Positions 8,781 to 18,104 of a stretch of 64,000 nucleotides of DNA are shown one piece after another. Origin of the DNA: Croceibacterium_B sp963783195 (GTDB taxonomy: Bacteria > Pseudomonadota > Alphaproteobacteria > Sphingomonadales > Sphingomonadaceae); NCBI GenBank assembly GCA_963783195.1, contig CAWAMV010000004.1, forward strand, positions 1,674,001 through 1,738,000, written 5' to 3'. A model generated the notes under the pieces. The model ran no database searches. It saw only the letters and a list, made by a program, of their open reading frames with translations, and was not told the DNA's origin. The number at the start of each line of letters is the position of its first letter. The first letter of the stretch is position 1. Made by a program: the position numbers and the translations under genes.

Positions 8781-8805
8781 CCGGCCCCCTCGTGCAAGGG
8801 GCCGG
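8781..8805. repeat. GC-rich hairpin next to the SapC-family stop codon
   Basis: CCGGCCCC (8781-8788) pairs with GGGGCCGG (8798-8805) around a 9-base loop that contains CTCGTGCA, a sequence also found in the terminator hairpin 110 bases away. No T-run follows. It may stabilise the 3' end of the SapC-family mRNA. Confidence 0.6.
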
Positions 8806-8832
8806 TCCGTCGCAATTTGTCGCTGTTTGGCC

Positions 8833-9636
8833 TCAGGCCTGGGCTTCGACCGCCTCGGTCTTCGCGTCGCCGCTGGAGGCCTGCGGCCCCTTGCCCTGGT
8901 CCACCTGCTTGCCAAAGATGACGCGCATCAGGTCGAGCGAGAAGAGGTGGGCGTAGACGAGCGGCAGGAGGCCGTTCTTGTTCCAGGTGCGCAGCACGTC
9001 GCCCTTCATGTCCTGCAGCTTTTCCTGATTGATCATCTGGAACCCGCGATAGACGTAGGGCTTGTCGGGCTCGTCGTTGCGCTGGATGGCGACTTCGCCG
9101 TCCATCAGCAGATCGTGCTTCTTGAGCTCTTCGATGAAGTTCTGGGTGCGCTGGCCGGCTTCTTCGAACGACTGGCAGAACTGCAGGACGCCCTTGGTGT
9201 GCTCGCTCGGCTGGTCGCCGTCGAACAGTGCCTCGCCGTCGGCGTTTTCGCTCAGCAGGTCGCTGGTCGGGTCGAAGCAGAGCGACATGTCGGTCGACTT
9301 GTCGTCCAGGCGCGCGAGCAGATACGGATAGCGGCGGATGTAGGCCGGTACGTAGAACGGACCGTAAGCGACGCCTTCGTCATCGAAGAAGGTGTTGACG
9401 TCTTCGTTCAGGCCCATGAGCGCGAGCGGGATCGGATTTTCGCCCGCCGAGAACACGATCGGGAAGTCACGCGAAGCGAGCACGAACTCGTCGGTGGTGA
9501 TCGGAACAGCATGCTGCTTTGCCGCCCAGGGGGCGCGATCGGTCGTGCGAGCGTGATACTTCGCATGGTCGCGGCTGTTGAGCGGGGCGAGATCGTTGTA
9601 GAACATCGGCAATTGTGCTTGCGGCGCGCTGGCCAT
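8833..9636 (-). CDS. SapC family protein
   Basis: A 267-residue soluble protein of the SapC (S-layer-related) family. Typical features are the N-terminal MFYNDLAPLNSRDH segment, a DFPIVFSAG motif, and GFQMINQEKL near the C-terminus. No signal peptide is evident. In sphingomonads and Caulobacter relatives this family is often found with TonB receptors and tryptophan halogenases, but no such partners are here. Molecular function is unknown; the name comes from a Campylobacter S-layer locus. It ends at a strong terminator. Confidence 0.85.
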   Translation of the reverse strand: MASAPQAQLPMFYNDLAPLNSRDHAKYHARTTDRAPWAAKQHAVPITTDEFVLASRDFPIVFSAGENPIPLALMGLNEDVNTFFDDEGVAYGPFYVPAYIRRYPYLLARLDDKSTDMSLCFDPTSDLLSENADGEALFDGDQPSEHTKGVLQFCQSFEEAGQRTQNFIEELKKHDLLMDGEVAIQRNDEPDKPYVYRGFQMINQEKLQDMKGDVLRTWNKNGLLPLVYAHLFSLDLMRVIFGKQVDQGKGPQASSGDAKTEAVEAQA

Positions 9637-9706
9637 CGTACTCTCCGGATTTCAATTGGTTGCGAGGAGCCGAGCGCAAGCACCCGGTACGCGTGAAGGG
9701 CGCGCC

Positions 9707-11158
9707 TTAAAGGCTTGGCGCTTCCGGCGCAAGCGGGACGAGTTTTCCCGGATTGAGGATGCCCTGCGGGTCGAGCGCCTGCTTGATCGCCCGCATCATC
9801 GAAAGCTGCACCGGGTCGCCCAGTCGGCCAAGCTCGTCGCGTTTGAGCTGGCCTATCCCGTGCTCGGCACTGATCGATCCGCGCCATTTCGTGACCAGTT
9901 CGTGGACCTGTGCGCTGATCGCCTTGCCGTCGCCGGTCATCCACGCAAGCGGCTCCACCCCCTTCGGCGCGATCACGTGAAAGTGCACGTTGCCGTCGCC
10001 CAGGTGCCCGAAGGCGAGCGCCTCGGTGCCGGGCCACGCTGTCTCGATCTGGGGAATCGCGGCATCGACGAAATCGGGCATCAGTTCGACCGGAACCGAG
10101 ATATCATGTTGAACAGCGGGGCCTTTTTCGCGCTCAGCCGGGGCGATGGAATCGCGCAGCAGCCAGAACGCCTCGGCCTGGCTCTCGTTGGCTGCGACCA
10201 CGGCGTCGTCGAGCAGTTGTCGATCAAGCGCTTGTTCGAGCATGTTCTCGGCAAGAACACCCAGCCGCTCGGCCTGTTCGGGTCCCTCGGACACCAGTTC
10301 GATCAGGGCGTGCCATTCATGCGGTCCGGAAAGCGGTGCCCGCGCGCCGGGAAGATGGCCGATCACATCGTGAAGCGTCTGGCGGGGGATGACCTCGAAA
10401 CCTTCGAGCGCGTTCCCCGCGACCGCTTCGCAATGGAGCAGGAGCGCGCGAGCGGCCTGGAGCGACGGCACGCCGGCCCAGATAACGCGGCGGTCCGAAA
10501 TCGCCGGGAGCAAGCGCAGCGTCGCAGCGGTGACAATGCCCAGCGTGCCTTCGGACCCGATCAGGAGCTGCTTGAGGTCGAAGCCGCGGTTGTCCTTCTT
10601 GAGCGGCGTCAGCGCGTCGAACACCGATCCGTCGGCCAGCACGGCTTCCACGCCGAGAACCTGCGCGCGCATCGAGCCGTGGCGCAGCACCTGCGTGCCG
10701 CCGGCGTTGGTCGAGATGAGCCCGCCGACGGTTGCCGAGCCCTTGCCGCCCAGGGTGAGAGGGAAGCGCAGGCCCTTGGCCTCCACCGCCTCGTGCAAAG
10801 TCTGCAGGATCACGCCCGCTTCGCACACCGTCTCACGGGAAGACGCGTCGACCTTGCGAATCGCGTTCATCCGCCGGAGCGAAAGGATGACCTCCGTCCC
10901 GCTCTCGTCGGGCGTGGCGCCGCCGCACATGCCGCTATTACCGCCCTGGGGAACGATCGGAACGGCGTGCCGCGCGCACAGCCTGACGAGTGCAGCCACT
11001 TCATCGGTCGAAGCGGGGGAGGCCAGGGCGATGGCCCTGCCGGTGAAGCGGCCCCGCCAATCCGTCAGCCACGGGTCGAGCAGATCGTCATCCGCCGTCA
11101 GTCCGCGCGGGCCGAGGAGGCTTTCGGCATCGGCCAGGAAGCTGTTTCGATCGGTCAT
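9707..11158 (-). CDS. FAD-binding oxidoreductase (GlcD / D-2-hydroxyglutarate dehydrogenase type)
   Basis: A 483-residue flavoprotein that should oxidise a D-2-hydroxy acid such as D-lactate, glycolate or D-2-hydroxyglutarate. The N-terminal half is a PCMH-type FAD domain (VPQGGNSGMCGGA, then GGLISTNAGGTQVLRHGSM and GSEGTLGIVT). The C-terminal half carries the metal/substrate residues in AFGHLGDGNVHFH and SAEHGIGQLK. The start at 11158 (MTDRNSFL) gives the normal family length; the same frame stays open for another 169 codons upstream without similarity. The substrate is not decided by the sequence. Confidence 0.88.
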   Translation of the reverse strand: MTDRNSFLADAESLLGPRGLTADDDLLDPWLTDWRGRFTGRAIALASPASTDEVAALVRLCARHAVPIVPQGGNSGMCGGATPDESGTEVILSLRRMNAIRKVDASSRETVCEAGVILQTLHEAVEAKGLRFPLTLGGKGSATVGGLISTNAGGTQVLRHGSMRAQVLGVEAVLADGSVFDALTPLKKDNRGFDLKQLLIGSEGTLGIVTAATLRLLPAISDRRVIWAGVPSLQAARALLLHCEAVAGNALEGFEVIPRQTLHDVIGHLPGARAPLSGPHEWHALIELVSEGPEQAERLGVLAENMLEQALDRQLLDDAVVAANESQAEAFWLLRDSIAPAEREKGPAVQHDISVPVELMPDFVDAAIPQIETAWPGTEALAFGHLGDGNVHFHVIAPKGVEPLAWMTGDGKAISAQVHELVTKWRGSISAEHGIGQLKRDELGRLGDPVQLSMMRAIKQALDPQGILNPGKLVPLAPEAPSL

Positions 11159-11281
11159 CGGCTCGCTTTGCCAGTGCGGCGTCGGTTTGCAAAACGCAAT
11201 CCGAGGGTTAAGCGAACATTCAAGCGGTCGGATTAAGGAGGCACCGAACGGCGGATTGTCCTGCCGAGCACTTTGAGCCCG

Positions 11282-11842
11282 ATGGATAGCCTGACCGCCT
11301 TTATCCTTTCCCTCGCCTTCCTGGGCGCCAATCCCGCCGCCGGCCTCGGCAGCGGCGGCGTGACCGTGTCGGTGGTGGACGAAGGACCGATCATGAGCAT
11401 GCAGCACATGCCCGGCGCGTTCGAGGCGTTGGAAGACGGTTTTCGTCCGCAGGACCAGTTCCAGGTCCGCATCGAACAGCGGGTAATAATTCGCATCGCG
11501 CCCAGTTCCCCCGCCGTGCGGCAGGAGATGCTGTCGCGCCTTCCGCGCCGCGAGATGACGTCGCAGTACCACGAGGTGAAGGAAGATCGCTGCCTGCCGA
11601 TCAACGCGATCGCCGGGGTCGCGCCGGTGCAGTCGAACCGCCTGCTGCTGTTCATGCGCGACCATCGCGTGCTGAGCGCATCGCTCGACCGGGCGTGCGA
11701 TGCCGCGGCGTTCTACTCGGGCTTCTACGTCGAGCGCAGCGAGGACGGGATGCTCTGTTCGGGCCGCGATGCGCTCAAGTCTCGCGCGGGAACCACTTGC
11801 GAGGTTGCCCAGTTCAACCGACTGGTGGCGTTACGCGACTAG
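11282..11842 (+). CDS. Hypothetical exported protein
   Basis: A 186-residue protein with a short hydrophobic N-terminus (MDSLTAFILSLAFLGANPAAG) that may be a signal peptide. The body has two Cys pairs and motifs such as EDRCLPINAIAG and LLLFMRDHRVLSASL, but I recognise no family. The start is taken at ATG 11282 rather than TTG 11273. It precedes the DEAD-box helicase gene on the same strand with a 107-bp gap that contains a promoter-like site, so it is probably separate. Confidence 0.6.
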   Translation: MDSLTAFILSLAFLGANPAAGLGSGGVTVSVVDEGPIMSMQHMPGAFEALEDGFRPQDQFQVRIEQRVIIRIAPSSPAVRQEMLSRLPRREMTSQYHEVKEDRCLPINAIAGVAPVQSNRLLLFMRDHRVLSASLDRACDAAAFYSGFYVERSEDGMLCSGRDALKSRAGTTCEVAQFNRLVALRD

Positions 11843-11863
11843 GCTGCGCGCCGCCGTCATTCC

Positions 11864-11892
11864 TTGACTTACCGACGGTCCCCCGCCTAGGG
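11864..11892 (+). promoter_or_regulatory. Putative promoter of the DEAD-box helicase gene
   Basis: TTGACT (11864-11869) and CTAGGG (11887-11892) are 17 bases apart, with a predicted start near 11899 and a leader of about 50 bases before the helicase start. The -35 is close to consensus; the -10 is of the AGGG type repeated elsewhere in this window. Confidence 0.4.
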
Positions 11893-11949
11893 CGCGCGGT
11901 CGGCGGCGGACCTTTCGCCCGGCAAACCCAAGTTCCGGACAACGCATCT

Positions 11950-13344
11950 ATGAATTTTGCCGATCTCGGCCTGTCTGACGAATTGCTGCAAGCGGTGGAA
12001 GCCGCGGGCTATACCGAGCCGACGCCGATCCAGGCGCAGGCGATCCCCCAGGTCCAGATGATGAAGGACCTGATCGCCATCGCGCAGACCGGAACCGGCA
12101 AGACTGCCAGCTTCGTCCTGCCGATGATCGACATCCTCGCCCACGGCCGGCGCCGCGCGCGTATGCCCCGCAGCCTGATTCTCGAACCCACTCGCGAGCT
12201 CGCCGTGCAGGTGGCCGAGAATTTCGAGAAATACGGCGTCAATCACGATCTCTCGATGGCGCTGCTCATCGGCGGCGTGCAGATGGGCGACCAGGTCAAG
12301 GCGCTGGACGAGGGCGTCGACGTTCTGATCGCCACGCCGGGCCGCCTGATGGACCTGTTCGGGCGCGGCAAGATCCTGCTCACCGGGTGCGATCTGCTGG
12401 TGATCGACGAGGCCGACCGGATGCTCGACATGGGATTCATTCCCGATATCGAGTTCATCTGCGAAAAGCTGCCGGCCAATCGCCAGACGCTGCTGTTCAG
12501 CGCGACGATGCCGCCGCCGATCAAGAAGCTCGCCGACCGGTTCCTGACCAATCCCAAGTCGATCGAGGTCGCTCGCCCGGCGACGGCCAACATCAACATC
12601 GCCCAGCACAAGGTGATGACGTCCTCGCGTGGCAAGCGCGACGTGCTGCGCCAACTGCTGCGGACCGACGACGTCACGAGCGCGCTGATCTTCGCCAACC
12701 GCAAGACGACGGTGCGCGATCTCAACAAGGCGCTGCAGCGCGACGGCTTCAAGAGCGGCGAGATTCATGGCGACATGGACCAGTCGAGTCGCATCGCCGA
12801 GCTCGACATGTTCAAGCAGGGCCAGGTCAACATTCTGGTCGCCAGCGACGTCGCTGCGCGCGGGCTCGACGTGAAGGGCGTGAGTCACGTCTTCAATTAC
12901 GACACGCCCTGGCATCCGGACGACTACATCCACCGCATCGGCCGCACAGGCCGCGCCGGAGCGAAGGGCCGGGCGTTTACGCTCGTGACACCAGAAGATT
13001 CCGAAGCGATCGCCAATGTCGAGAAGCTGACCGGAATGTCGATCCCGGTTTACGACATGGGCAGCGGCGAGACCGACGCAAAGCCCGCCGCCAGGGAACG
13101 CCCGCCGCGGGACGCCAAGCGCACGGGGCGCAAGGGTGGCGAAAAGCCTGCCGGGAACGACGAAGAGCCCCGTGAGGAGCAGGCCGAAAAGCCTGCCCGC
13201 AAGGCTGCTCCGCGCCGCAGCGATAAGGCCGAAAAGCCCGCCCGCAAGGCTGAGGCGGAGCCGCGTGAGCCTGCCGGGCAGGACGCCGATTCCGCTGATT
13301 GGAACGGTCCGGTCCCCGGCTTCCTTTCGGTCACCGCGCTCTGA
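11950..13344 (+). CDS. DEAD-box ATP-dependent RNA helicase (RhlE/DeaD type)
   Basis: A 464-residue RNA helicase with all core motifs in order: Q motif (TPIQAQAIPQ), Walker A AQTGTGKT near residue 46, PTRELA, TPGR, DEAD in VIDEADRMLDMGF, SAT in LLFSATM, and the C-terminal VASDVAARGLD and HRIGRTGRAG. The last 90 residues are a highly charged low-complexity tail rich in Lys, Arg, Glu, Pro and Ala, with repeated AEKPARKA units, which probably binds RNA. Likely roles are ribosome assembly or RNA turnover. A promoter-like sequence lies just upstream. Confidence 0.93.
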   Translation: MNFADLGLSDELLQAVEAAGYTEPTPIQAQAIPQVQMMKDLIAIAQTGTGKTASFVLPMIDILAHGRRRARMPRSLILEPTRELAVQVAENFEKYGVNHDLSMALLIGGVQMGDQVKALDEGVDVLIATPGRLMDLFGRGKILLTGCDLLVIDEADRMLDMGFIPDIEFICEKLPANRQTLLFSATMPPPIKKLADRFLTNPKSIEVARPATANINIAQHKVMTSSRGKRDVLRQLLRTDDVTSALIFANRKTTVRDLNKALQRDGFKSGEIHGDMDQSSRIAELDMFKQGQVNILVASDVAARGLDVKGVSHVFNYDTPWHPDDYIHRIGRTGRAGAKGRAFTLVTPEDSEAIANVEKLTGMSIPVYDMGSGETDAKPAARERPPRDAKRTGRKGGEKPAGNDEEPREEQAEKPARKAAPRRSDKAEKPARKAEAEPREPAGQDADSADWNGPVPGFLSVTAL

Positions 13345-13398
13345 ATCCGGCCTTCGGGTTTACTCCCCGTTAGCCATGCCCGGGCTAGGCCCGGAGAC

Positions 13399-14214
13399 AT
13401 GGACTCGCTTTTCGACGGCGCGCGGGATGTTGCGTGGGCACTTTTGCCGGCGACGATCGTGTTCGGCCTCGTATCTCTCGTGGTGCACCGGCGGCGATTC
13501 GTTGCTGTCGTGGGCGGCGTGCGGCGCGAGACGCTGACCAACCTGGCGCTCGTCGCCATAAACAGCGTGCTGCTGGCCGGCGTGTTCGCGCTGGCGATGG
13601 ATTCGGTGCACCTGCAACTGCGGCTATTTCCGCGGCTCGCCGATTTCTGGACGGGTGTGCCGCAGATCGCCTTGCTCCTGCTGGCGTTGCTGATCGACGA
13701 ATTCATCGTCTACTGGCGCCACCGCATCGAGCATCACAGGGTGCTCTGGCCCATTCATGCGACGCATCATTCGGACGAGGCGATGACGTGGCTCACGCTG
13801 TTTCGGAAGCACCCGCTGAGCCACCTTTTCGGCAACCTGGTCGATGCGATTCCCCTGATCCTGCTCGGCTTCCCGGCATGGGCGGTCGCCGGATCGGCGC
13901 TGATCCGCACATGGTGGGGCTACTTCATCCATGCCGACCTGCCGTGGACCCTCGGATCGTTCGGCAGGGTGCTGATGTCGCCCGCCGCACATCGCCTGCA
14001 CCACATCGACGACGAGGTCCTGATGGGACAGAACTTCGGCGGTTTCTTTTCGATCTACGACCGGATGTTCGGCACGTTCGACGACGCGTCCGATCATCTG
14101 CGCTGCAAGACCGGAATCGCGGGGGGAAGCCGCACGGCCGCGGGTGAACTGATGCGGCCGTTGCAGGCAATCGCCGGCGCGTTCGGCCGGCGGCGCCCGT
14201 TGCGCCCAGCCTGA
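13399..14214 (+). CDS. Sterol desaturase / fatty acid hydroxylase family membrane protein
   Basis: A 271-residue integral membrane protein with the histidine clusters of the non-haem di-iron fatty acid hydroxylase superfamily: HRIEHH, HATHHSD and HRLHHID, in that order. Hydrophobic segments are at about 15-30, 48-66, 92-110 and 160-180. Members hydroxylate or desaturate lipids or carotenoids; the substrate here is unknown. It follows the DEAD-box gene by 54 bp. Confidence 0.85.
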   Translation: MDSLFDGARDVAWALLPATIVFGLVSLVVHRRRFVAVVGGVRRETLTNLALVAINSVLLAGVFALAMDSVHLQLRLFPRLADFWTGVPQIALLLLALLIDEFIVYWRHRIEHHRVLWPIHATHHSDEAMTWLTLFRKHPLSHLFGNLVDAIPLILLGFPAWAVAGSALIRTWWGYFIHADLPWTLGSFGRVLMSPAAHRLHHIDDEVLMGQNFGGFFSIYDRMFGTFDDASDHLRCKTGIAGGSRTAAGELMRPLQAIAGAFGRRRPLRPA

Positions 14215-14223
14215 CGCTTCGCC

Positions 14224-14382
14224 CTAGAGGTTCTTTTCGTTGTCGCCGCCCTTGCGGCCGGTGCGGTCGCGCGCATCGCTGTGGTTGGGATCGCGCGATT
14301 CCTGCTTTTGCAGCTTCATGTTCGGGTTGTCGCTGCCGCGGTGTTCCTTGCGGGCCTGGGTGTTGCCGGTATCGCTGGTCAT
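14224..14382 (-). CDS. Small highly charged hypothetical protein
   Basis: A 52-residue hydrophilic protein rich in Lys, Arg, Asp, Asn and Gln with no hydrophobic stretch, probably disordered. The start at 14382 (MTSDTGN) has a strong Shine-Dalgarno AAGGAGAG 7-8 bases upstream, which supports a real gene. It lies downstream of, and on the same strand as, the UvrD-type helicase... but is read after it with a 50-bp gap. No function can be assigned. Confidence 0.6.
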   Translation of the reverse strand: MTSDTGNTQARKEHRGSDNPNMKLQKQESRDPNHSDARDRTGRKGGDNEKNL

Positions 14383-14432
14383 GTTGCTCTCTCCTTCAGG
14401 AAAGAGAACGGGAGAGCGGGGCAAGGTTTCCC

Positions 14433-16751
14433 TCAGCCGTCAGTTCCTGCCAGCGTCACGAAGCTGTCGATCACCCGCTTGAGCCCGGACTGTTCGAATT
14501 CGATTTCCAGCTTGTTGCCTTCCTGGTCGACCACTTCGCCATAACCGAACTTGTCGTGGAACACCCGGCTGCCGACGGCGATGTCGCTGCGCGGCTTGGC
14601 GGCGAAGCTGGCGGCGCTGCGGCCCGGTTCGGCGAGGCGCTTGGGCGTCGCATCGTACCCGGTCGCCATCGCGCGCTGCCAGCCCGGACCACGGGTGAGG
14701 GTGCGGGCGGGTTGCTGGCGCGCCACGCTGGCGAACGGGTCTTCCTGCTCGCTCCAGTTCGCGCGCCACAGGCTGGCACCACCGCTCATGGTTGTTTCGG
14801 TCTCGATGTGCTCGGCGGGCAGTTCGACGACGAAGCGGCTGGGGATCGAGCTGGTCCACTGGCCGTAGATCCGCCGATTTGCCGCGTGCAGGATCGTGCA
14901 CCGCCGCCGGGCGCGGGTGATGGCGACATAGGCCAGGCGACGTTCCTCCTCGAGGCTGGCGAGGCCACCTTCGTCGAGCGAGCGCTGGCTGGGAAACACG
15001 CCTTCCTCCCAGCCGGGCAGGAAGACGTTGTCGAATTCCAGTCCCTTGGCGGCGTGCATGGTCATGATGGTGACCTTTTCCTCGTCGTCGGCGGCGTCGT
15101 TGTCCATCACCAGGCTGACGTGTTCGAGGAAGTCGCCGAGCGTGTCGTATTCTTCCATCGCGCGGGCAAGCTCGGCCAGGTTGTCGGCCCGGCCGGCGCT
15201 CTCGGCCGAGCGGTCGGCCTTGAGCATGGCGTCGTAGCCGGATTCGGCCAGCACGGTGCGCAGGAGCTCGGAGGGCACGACTTTCTCGCTCAGCTCGCGC
15301 CAGTGGAGGAACTGGCCCATCAAGTTGGCGATCGAGCCGCGGGCCCGCGCGGGCAGCTCGTCGCTGTCGGCAAGCTGGAGCGAGGCCGCGGCGAGCGGTA
15401 GCCCGGTCGCGCGGGCATGGCGGTGCATCGTTTCCAGCGTCTTCGCGCCGAGCCCGCGCTTGGGCTGGTTGTAGATCCGCTCGAACGCGAGGTCGTCGGC
15501 CGGTTGCGCGATTACGCGCAGGTAGGCGAGCGCATCGCGAATCTCGGCCCGCTCGTAGAACCGGAAGCCGCCGACGATCCGGTAGTTGAGCCCGATCTGG
15601 ATGAAGCGGTCTTCGAACTCGCGCGTCTGGTACTGCGCGCGCACGAGGATGGCGACCTGCTCGAGCGGGGCGCCTTCGCGTTCGAGCCGCTCGATCTCCT
15701 CGCCGACGCGACGGGCTTCTTCCGGCCCGTCCCACACGCCTATCACGCGCACCTGGTCGCCGCCGTTCCGTTCGGTCCACAGGGTCTTGCCGAGCCGTTC
15801 GGAATTGGCGGAGATCAGGCCCGAGGCCGCGGCCAGGATCGGTGGAGTGGAGCGATAATTCTGCTCCAGCCGGACGACCTTCGCGCCGGGGAAGTCCTTC
15901 TCGAAGCGCAGGATGTTCGCGACCTCCGCTCCGCGCCAGGAGTAGATTGACTGGTCGTCGTCACCCACGACACAGATGTTCTTGCGCTCCTGCGCCAGCA
16001 GCCGCAGCCACAGGTACTGCACCGCGTTGGTATCCTGGTATTCGTCGACCAGGACATACTTGAAGCGCTGCTGGTACATCTCGAGGATGTCGCGTTCGCG
16101 CTTGAGGATGTTGAGCATGTGCAGCAGCAGGTCGCCGAAGTCGCAGGCGTTGAGGCTCTTCATGCGCTGCTGGTAGAGCGCGTACATCTGCTGGCCCTTG
16201 CCGTTCGCATAGGCCTCGTTCTCCACCGCATCGAGGTCTTCGGGATTGAGCCCGCGGTTCTTCCAGCGGTCGATCAGCCCGGCGAGCTGGCGCGCCGGCC
16301 AGCGCTTCTCGTCGAGCCCGTCGTCGTTGATGAGCTGCTTGAGCAGTCGGATCTGGTCGTCCGTGTCGATGATCGTGTAGTTGCTATGCAGGCCGACCAG
16401 TTCGGCGTGTCTGCGGAGCATCCTGGCGCAAATCGAATGGAAGGTGCCGAGCCACGGCATCCCCTCCACCGCGTCGCCGATCAGATCGCCGACCCGGTGG
16501 CGCATCTCGCGCGCCGCCCGATTGGTGAATGTGACGCAGAGGATCTCGCTCGGCCAGGCGCGGCGGCTGCGGATCAGGTGGGCGAGACGCGCGGTCAACG
16601 CCGCGGTTTTCCCCGTGCCGGCGCCCGCCAGCATGAGAACCGGCCCTTCCGTCGTCAGCACCGCCTCCTTCTGGGGCGCATTGAGGCCATCGAGCCATGC
16701 CGGGGCTTCGCTCGAAGGGTCTGTGCGGGCGGGGATCGAGGGTTCGTTCAC
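14433..16751 (-). CDS. ATP-dependent DNA helicase UvrD/PcrA type
   Basis: A 772-residue superfamily 1A helicase with GTG start at 16751. Motifs in order: QKEAVL, Walker A AGAGTGKT, TFTNRAAREM, LVDEYQDTN (motif II), GDDDQSIYSWRGA (III), LEQNYRST (IV), TMHAAKGLEF (V) and YVAITRARRR (VI). The C-terminal 60 residues hold the FGYGEV-type Tudor-like domain seen in PcrA/UvrD that contacts RNA polymerase. It should act in nucleotide excision and mismatch repair and in clearing replication conflicts. The open frame extends to 17024, but the family N-terminus fits the GTG. It is divergent from a secreted protein gene. Confidence 0.9.
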   Translation of the reverse strand: MNEPSIPARTDPSSEAPAWLDGLNAPQKEAVLTTEGPVLMLAGAGTGKTAALTARLAHLIRSRRAWPSEILCVTFTNRAAREMRHRVGDLIGDAVEGMPWLGTFHSICARMLRRHAELVGLHSNYTIIDTDDQIRLLKQLINDDGLDEKRWPARQLAGLIDRWKNRGLNPEDLDAVENEAYANGKGQQMYALYQQRMKSLNACDFGDLLLHMLNILKRERDILEMYQQRFKYVLVDEYQDTNAVQYLWLRLLAQERKNICVVGDDDQSIYSWRGAEVANILRFEKDFPGAKVVRLEQNYRSTPPILAAASGLISANSERLGKTLWTERNGGDQVRVIGVWDGPEEARRVGEEIERLEREGAPLEQVAILVRAQYQTREFEDRFIQIGLNYRIVGGFRFYERAEIRDALAYLRVIAQPADDLAFERIYNQPKRGLGAKTLETMHRHARATGLPLAAASLQLADSDELPARARGSIANLMGQFLHWRELSEKVVPSELLRTVLAESGYDAMLKADRSAESAGRADNLAELARAMEEYDTLGDFLEHVSLVMDNDAADDEEKVTIMTMHAAKGLEFDNVFLPGWEEGVFPSQRSLDEGGLASLEEERRLAYVAITRARRRCTILHAANRRIYGQWTSSIPSRFVVELPAEHIETETTMSGGASLWRANWSEQEDPFASVARQQPARTLTRGPGWQRAMATGYDATPKRLAEPGRSAASFAAKPRSDIAVGSRVFHDKFGYGEVVDQEGNKLEIEFEQSGLKRVIDSFVTLAGTDG

Positions 16752-16873
16752 ACGTGAACAGCTAGGGAACAGGGGGGGTGTGCGCAAGCCCGGCGGGCGG
16801 TTGGCCGAGGGGAACTCGCGAACCGGCGCACGCGTTTGCCGCCCGATAACAAGCATTCGCGTTGGAGATCGCC

Positions 16874-17509
16874 ATGCGTACCATCCTCTTTGCCGGCGCC
16901 GCCGCGCTCGGTCTCGCCGCCGTCCCCGGGCTGGCCCAGGACACTGCCCCCGTTTCCGCCGCCGCGGCGCCCGGAAGCTATACCATGACCAGCTCTCAAC
17001 AGGCCGCCTACGACGGCTGGCCACCCGAACGGCAGACCGTCTACGGTGCCTGGAGCCCCGAGTACCAGACGTACTTCTGGACGCTCACGCCCGCGCAACA
17101 GCGCGGCTACTGGGCGCTGACCGACGAGCAGCGCCACCAGGTCTACGAGATGACGCCGGAACAACGCGCCAAGGCATGGGCCTCGATCGAACAGCAACTC
17201 GCCGGCGAGACCCCGGTGACACCGGCCGGGCAGGCGAACCCTCCGGGCCAGGGCGTGCCGACGACCGGCGTGCCCGCTCCCCGGACCGCGTCCCAGTCCG
17301 CCCGCCCCGCGATGCCTGCGGATCCAAGCTATCAAGGCGGCCCCTACAAGGGCGCGCTGACCCCGCCGCCAGCTTCGGCGATGAACAAGGACTACCCGGT
17401 CTGTTCGTCCAAGGTGCAGGACAGCTGCCAGAATCCCGGAGAGGGCGGTGCCCCCGGCCGGTCGCGTGCTCTGGACTACTGGCCCGGCCATCCGGCCAGC
17501 GAGGGCTGA
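16874..17509 (+). CDS. Hypothetical secreted protein with WPPERQ/YW repeats
   Basis: A 211-residue protein with a clear signal peptide (MRTILFAGAAALGLAAVPGLAQ, predicted cleavage after LAQ). The mature part has short aromatic repeats around residues 45-90 (YDGWPPERQ, YGAWSPEYQ, YFWTLTPAQQ, YWALTDEQR), followed by a Pro/Ala-rich linker and a C-terminal segment with two Cys. The repeated Trp/Tyr pattern is distinctive, but I know no function for it. ATG 16874 is preferred over TTG 16862. Confidence 0.65.
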   Translation: MRTILFAGAAALGLAAVPGLAQDTAPVSAAAAPGSYTMTSSQQAAYDGWPPERQTVYGAWSPEYQTYFWTLTPAQQRGYWALTDEQRHQVYEMTPEQRAKAWASIEQQLAGETPVTPAGQANPPGQGVPTTGVPAPRTASQSARPAMPADPSYQGGPYKGALTPPPASAMNKDYPVCSSKVQDSCQNPGEGGAPGRSRALDYWPGHPASEG

Positions 17510-17525
17510 CCTGCTCGGCTGATCG

Positions 17526-18104
17526 TTACGACGGCCGTCCGGGTTCGCGGGCGGCCGTTTCGCTCGGCAATCGCAGCAAGGTCAACCTGCCGGCGCCGAC
17601 GCGCCGTTCGCTCTCGATCTCGAGGCGCTTGACGCCGGCCGGCTCGTCGGCGGCGGTCTCCAGCGCAACCCAGGTCGCCGGGTCGATCCACCCGAGGCGG
17701 ACCAGCCGATCGAGCGCAACGCCACCGGCTCCGGTTCCGTACGGCGGATCGAGCAGGATCAGGTCGTAGGGTCGTTTTGCGGGCCCCAGCGAAAGGACGG
17801 ACCCGGCCTGCACATCGCAGCGGGGCTGTGCGCGCAGGGCCGCAACGTTCGCTCGCAAGGCCCGGATCGCGGCGGCATCCTGTTCCACGAACAGGCAATG
17901 TTCGGCCCCGCGCGAAAGCGCCTCGATGCCCAGTGCGCCCGAGCCGGCGAACAGGTCGGCGACCTGCAGGCCGTCGAAGTCCCCCAGCCTGCTCGCCAAC
18001 ATCGAGAACAGCGTTTCACGCGTTCGGTCGGCAGTGGGCCGCGTTGCGTCGCCCGGCGGGGCTTTCAACTGGCGGCGGCGCCAGTCCCCCGCAATGATCC
18101 TCAC
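17526..18104 (-). CDS. rsmD: 16S rRNA (guanine966-N2)-methyltransferase
   Basis: A 192-residue methyltransferase that modifies G966 of 16S rRNA in the 30S subunit. It opens with the family start MRIIAGDWRRRQL and PTADRTRETLFSML, carries the SAM motif DLFAGSGALGIEALSRGA, and the catalytic DPPYGTG. It overlaps the preceding pseudouridine synthase gene by 4 bases, a common pairing in alphaproteobacteria. Confidence 0.95.
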   Translation of the reverse strand: MRIIAGDWRRRQLKAPPGDATRPTADRTRETLFSMLASRLGDFDGLQVADLFAGSGALGIEALSRGAEHCLFVEQDAAAIRALRANVAALRAQPRCDVQAGSVLSLGPAKRPYDLILLDPPYGTGAGGVALDRLVRLGWIDPATWVALETAADEPAGVKRLEIESERRVGAGRLTLLRLPSETAAREPGRPS

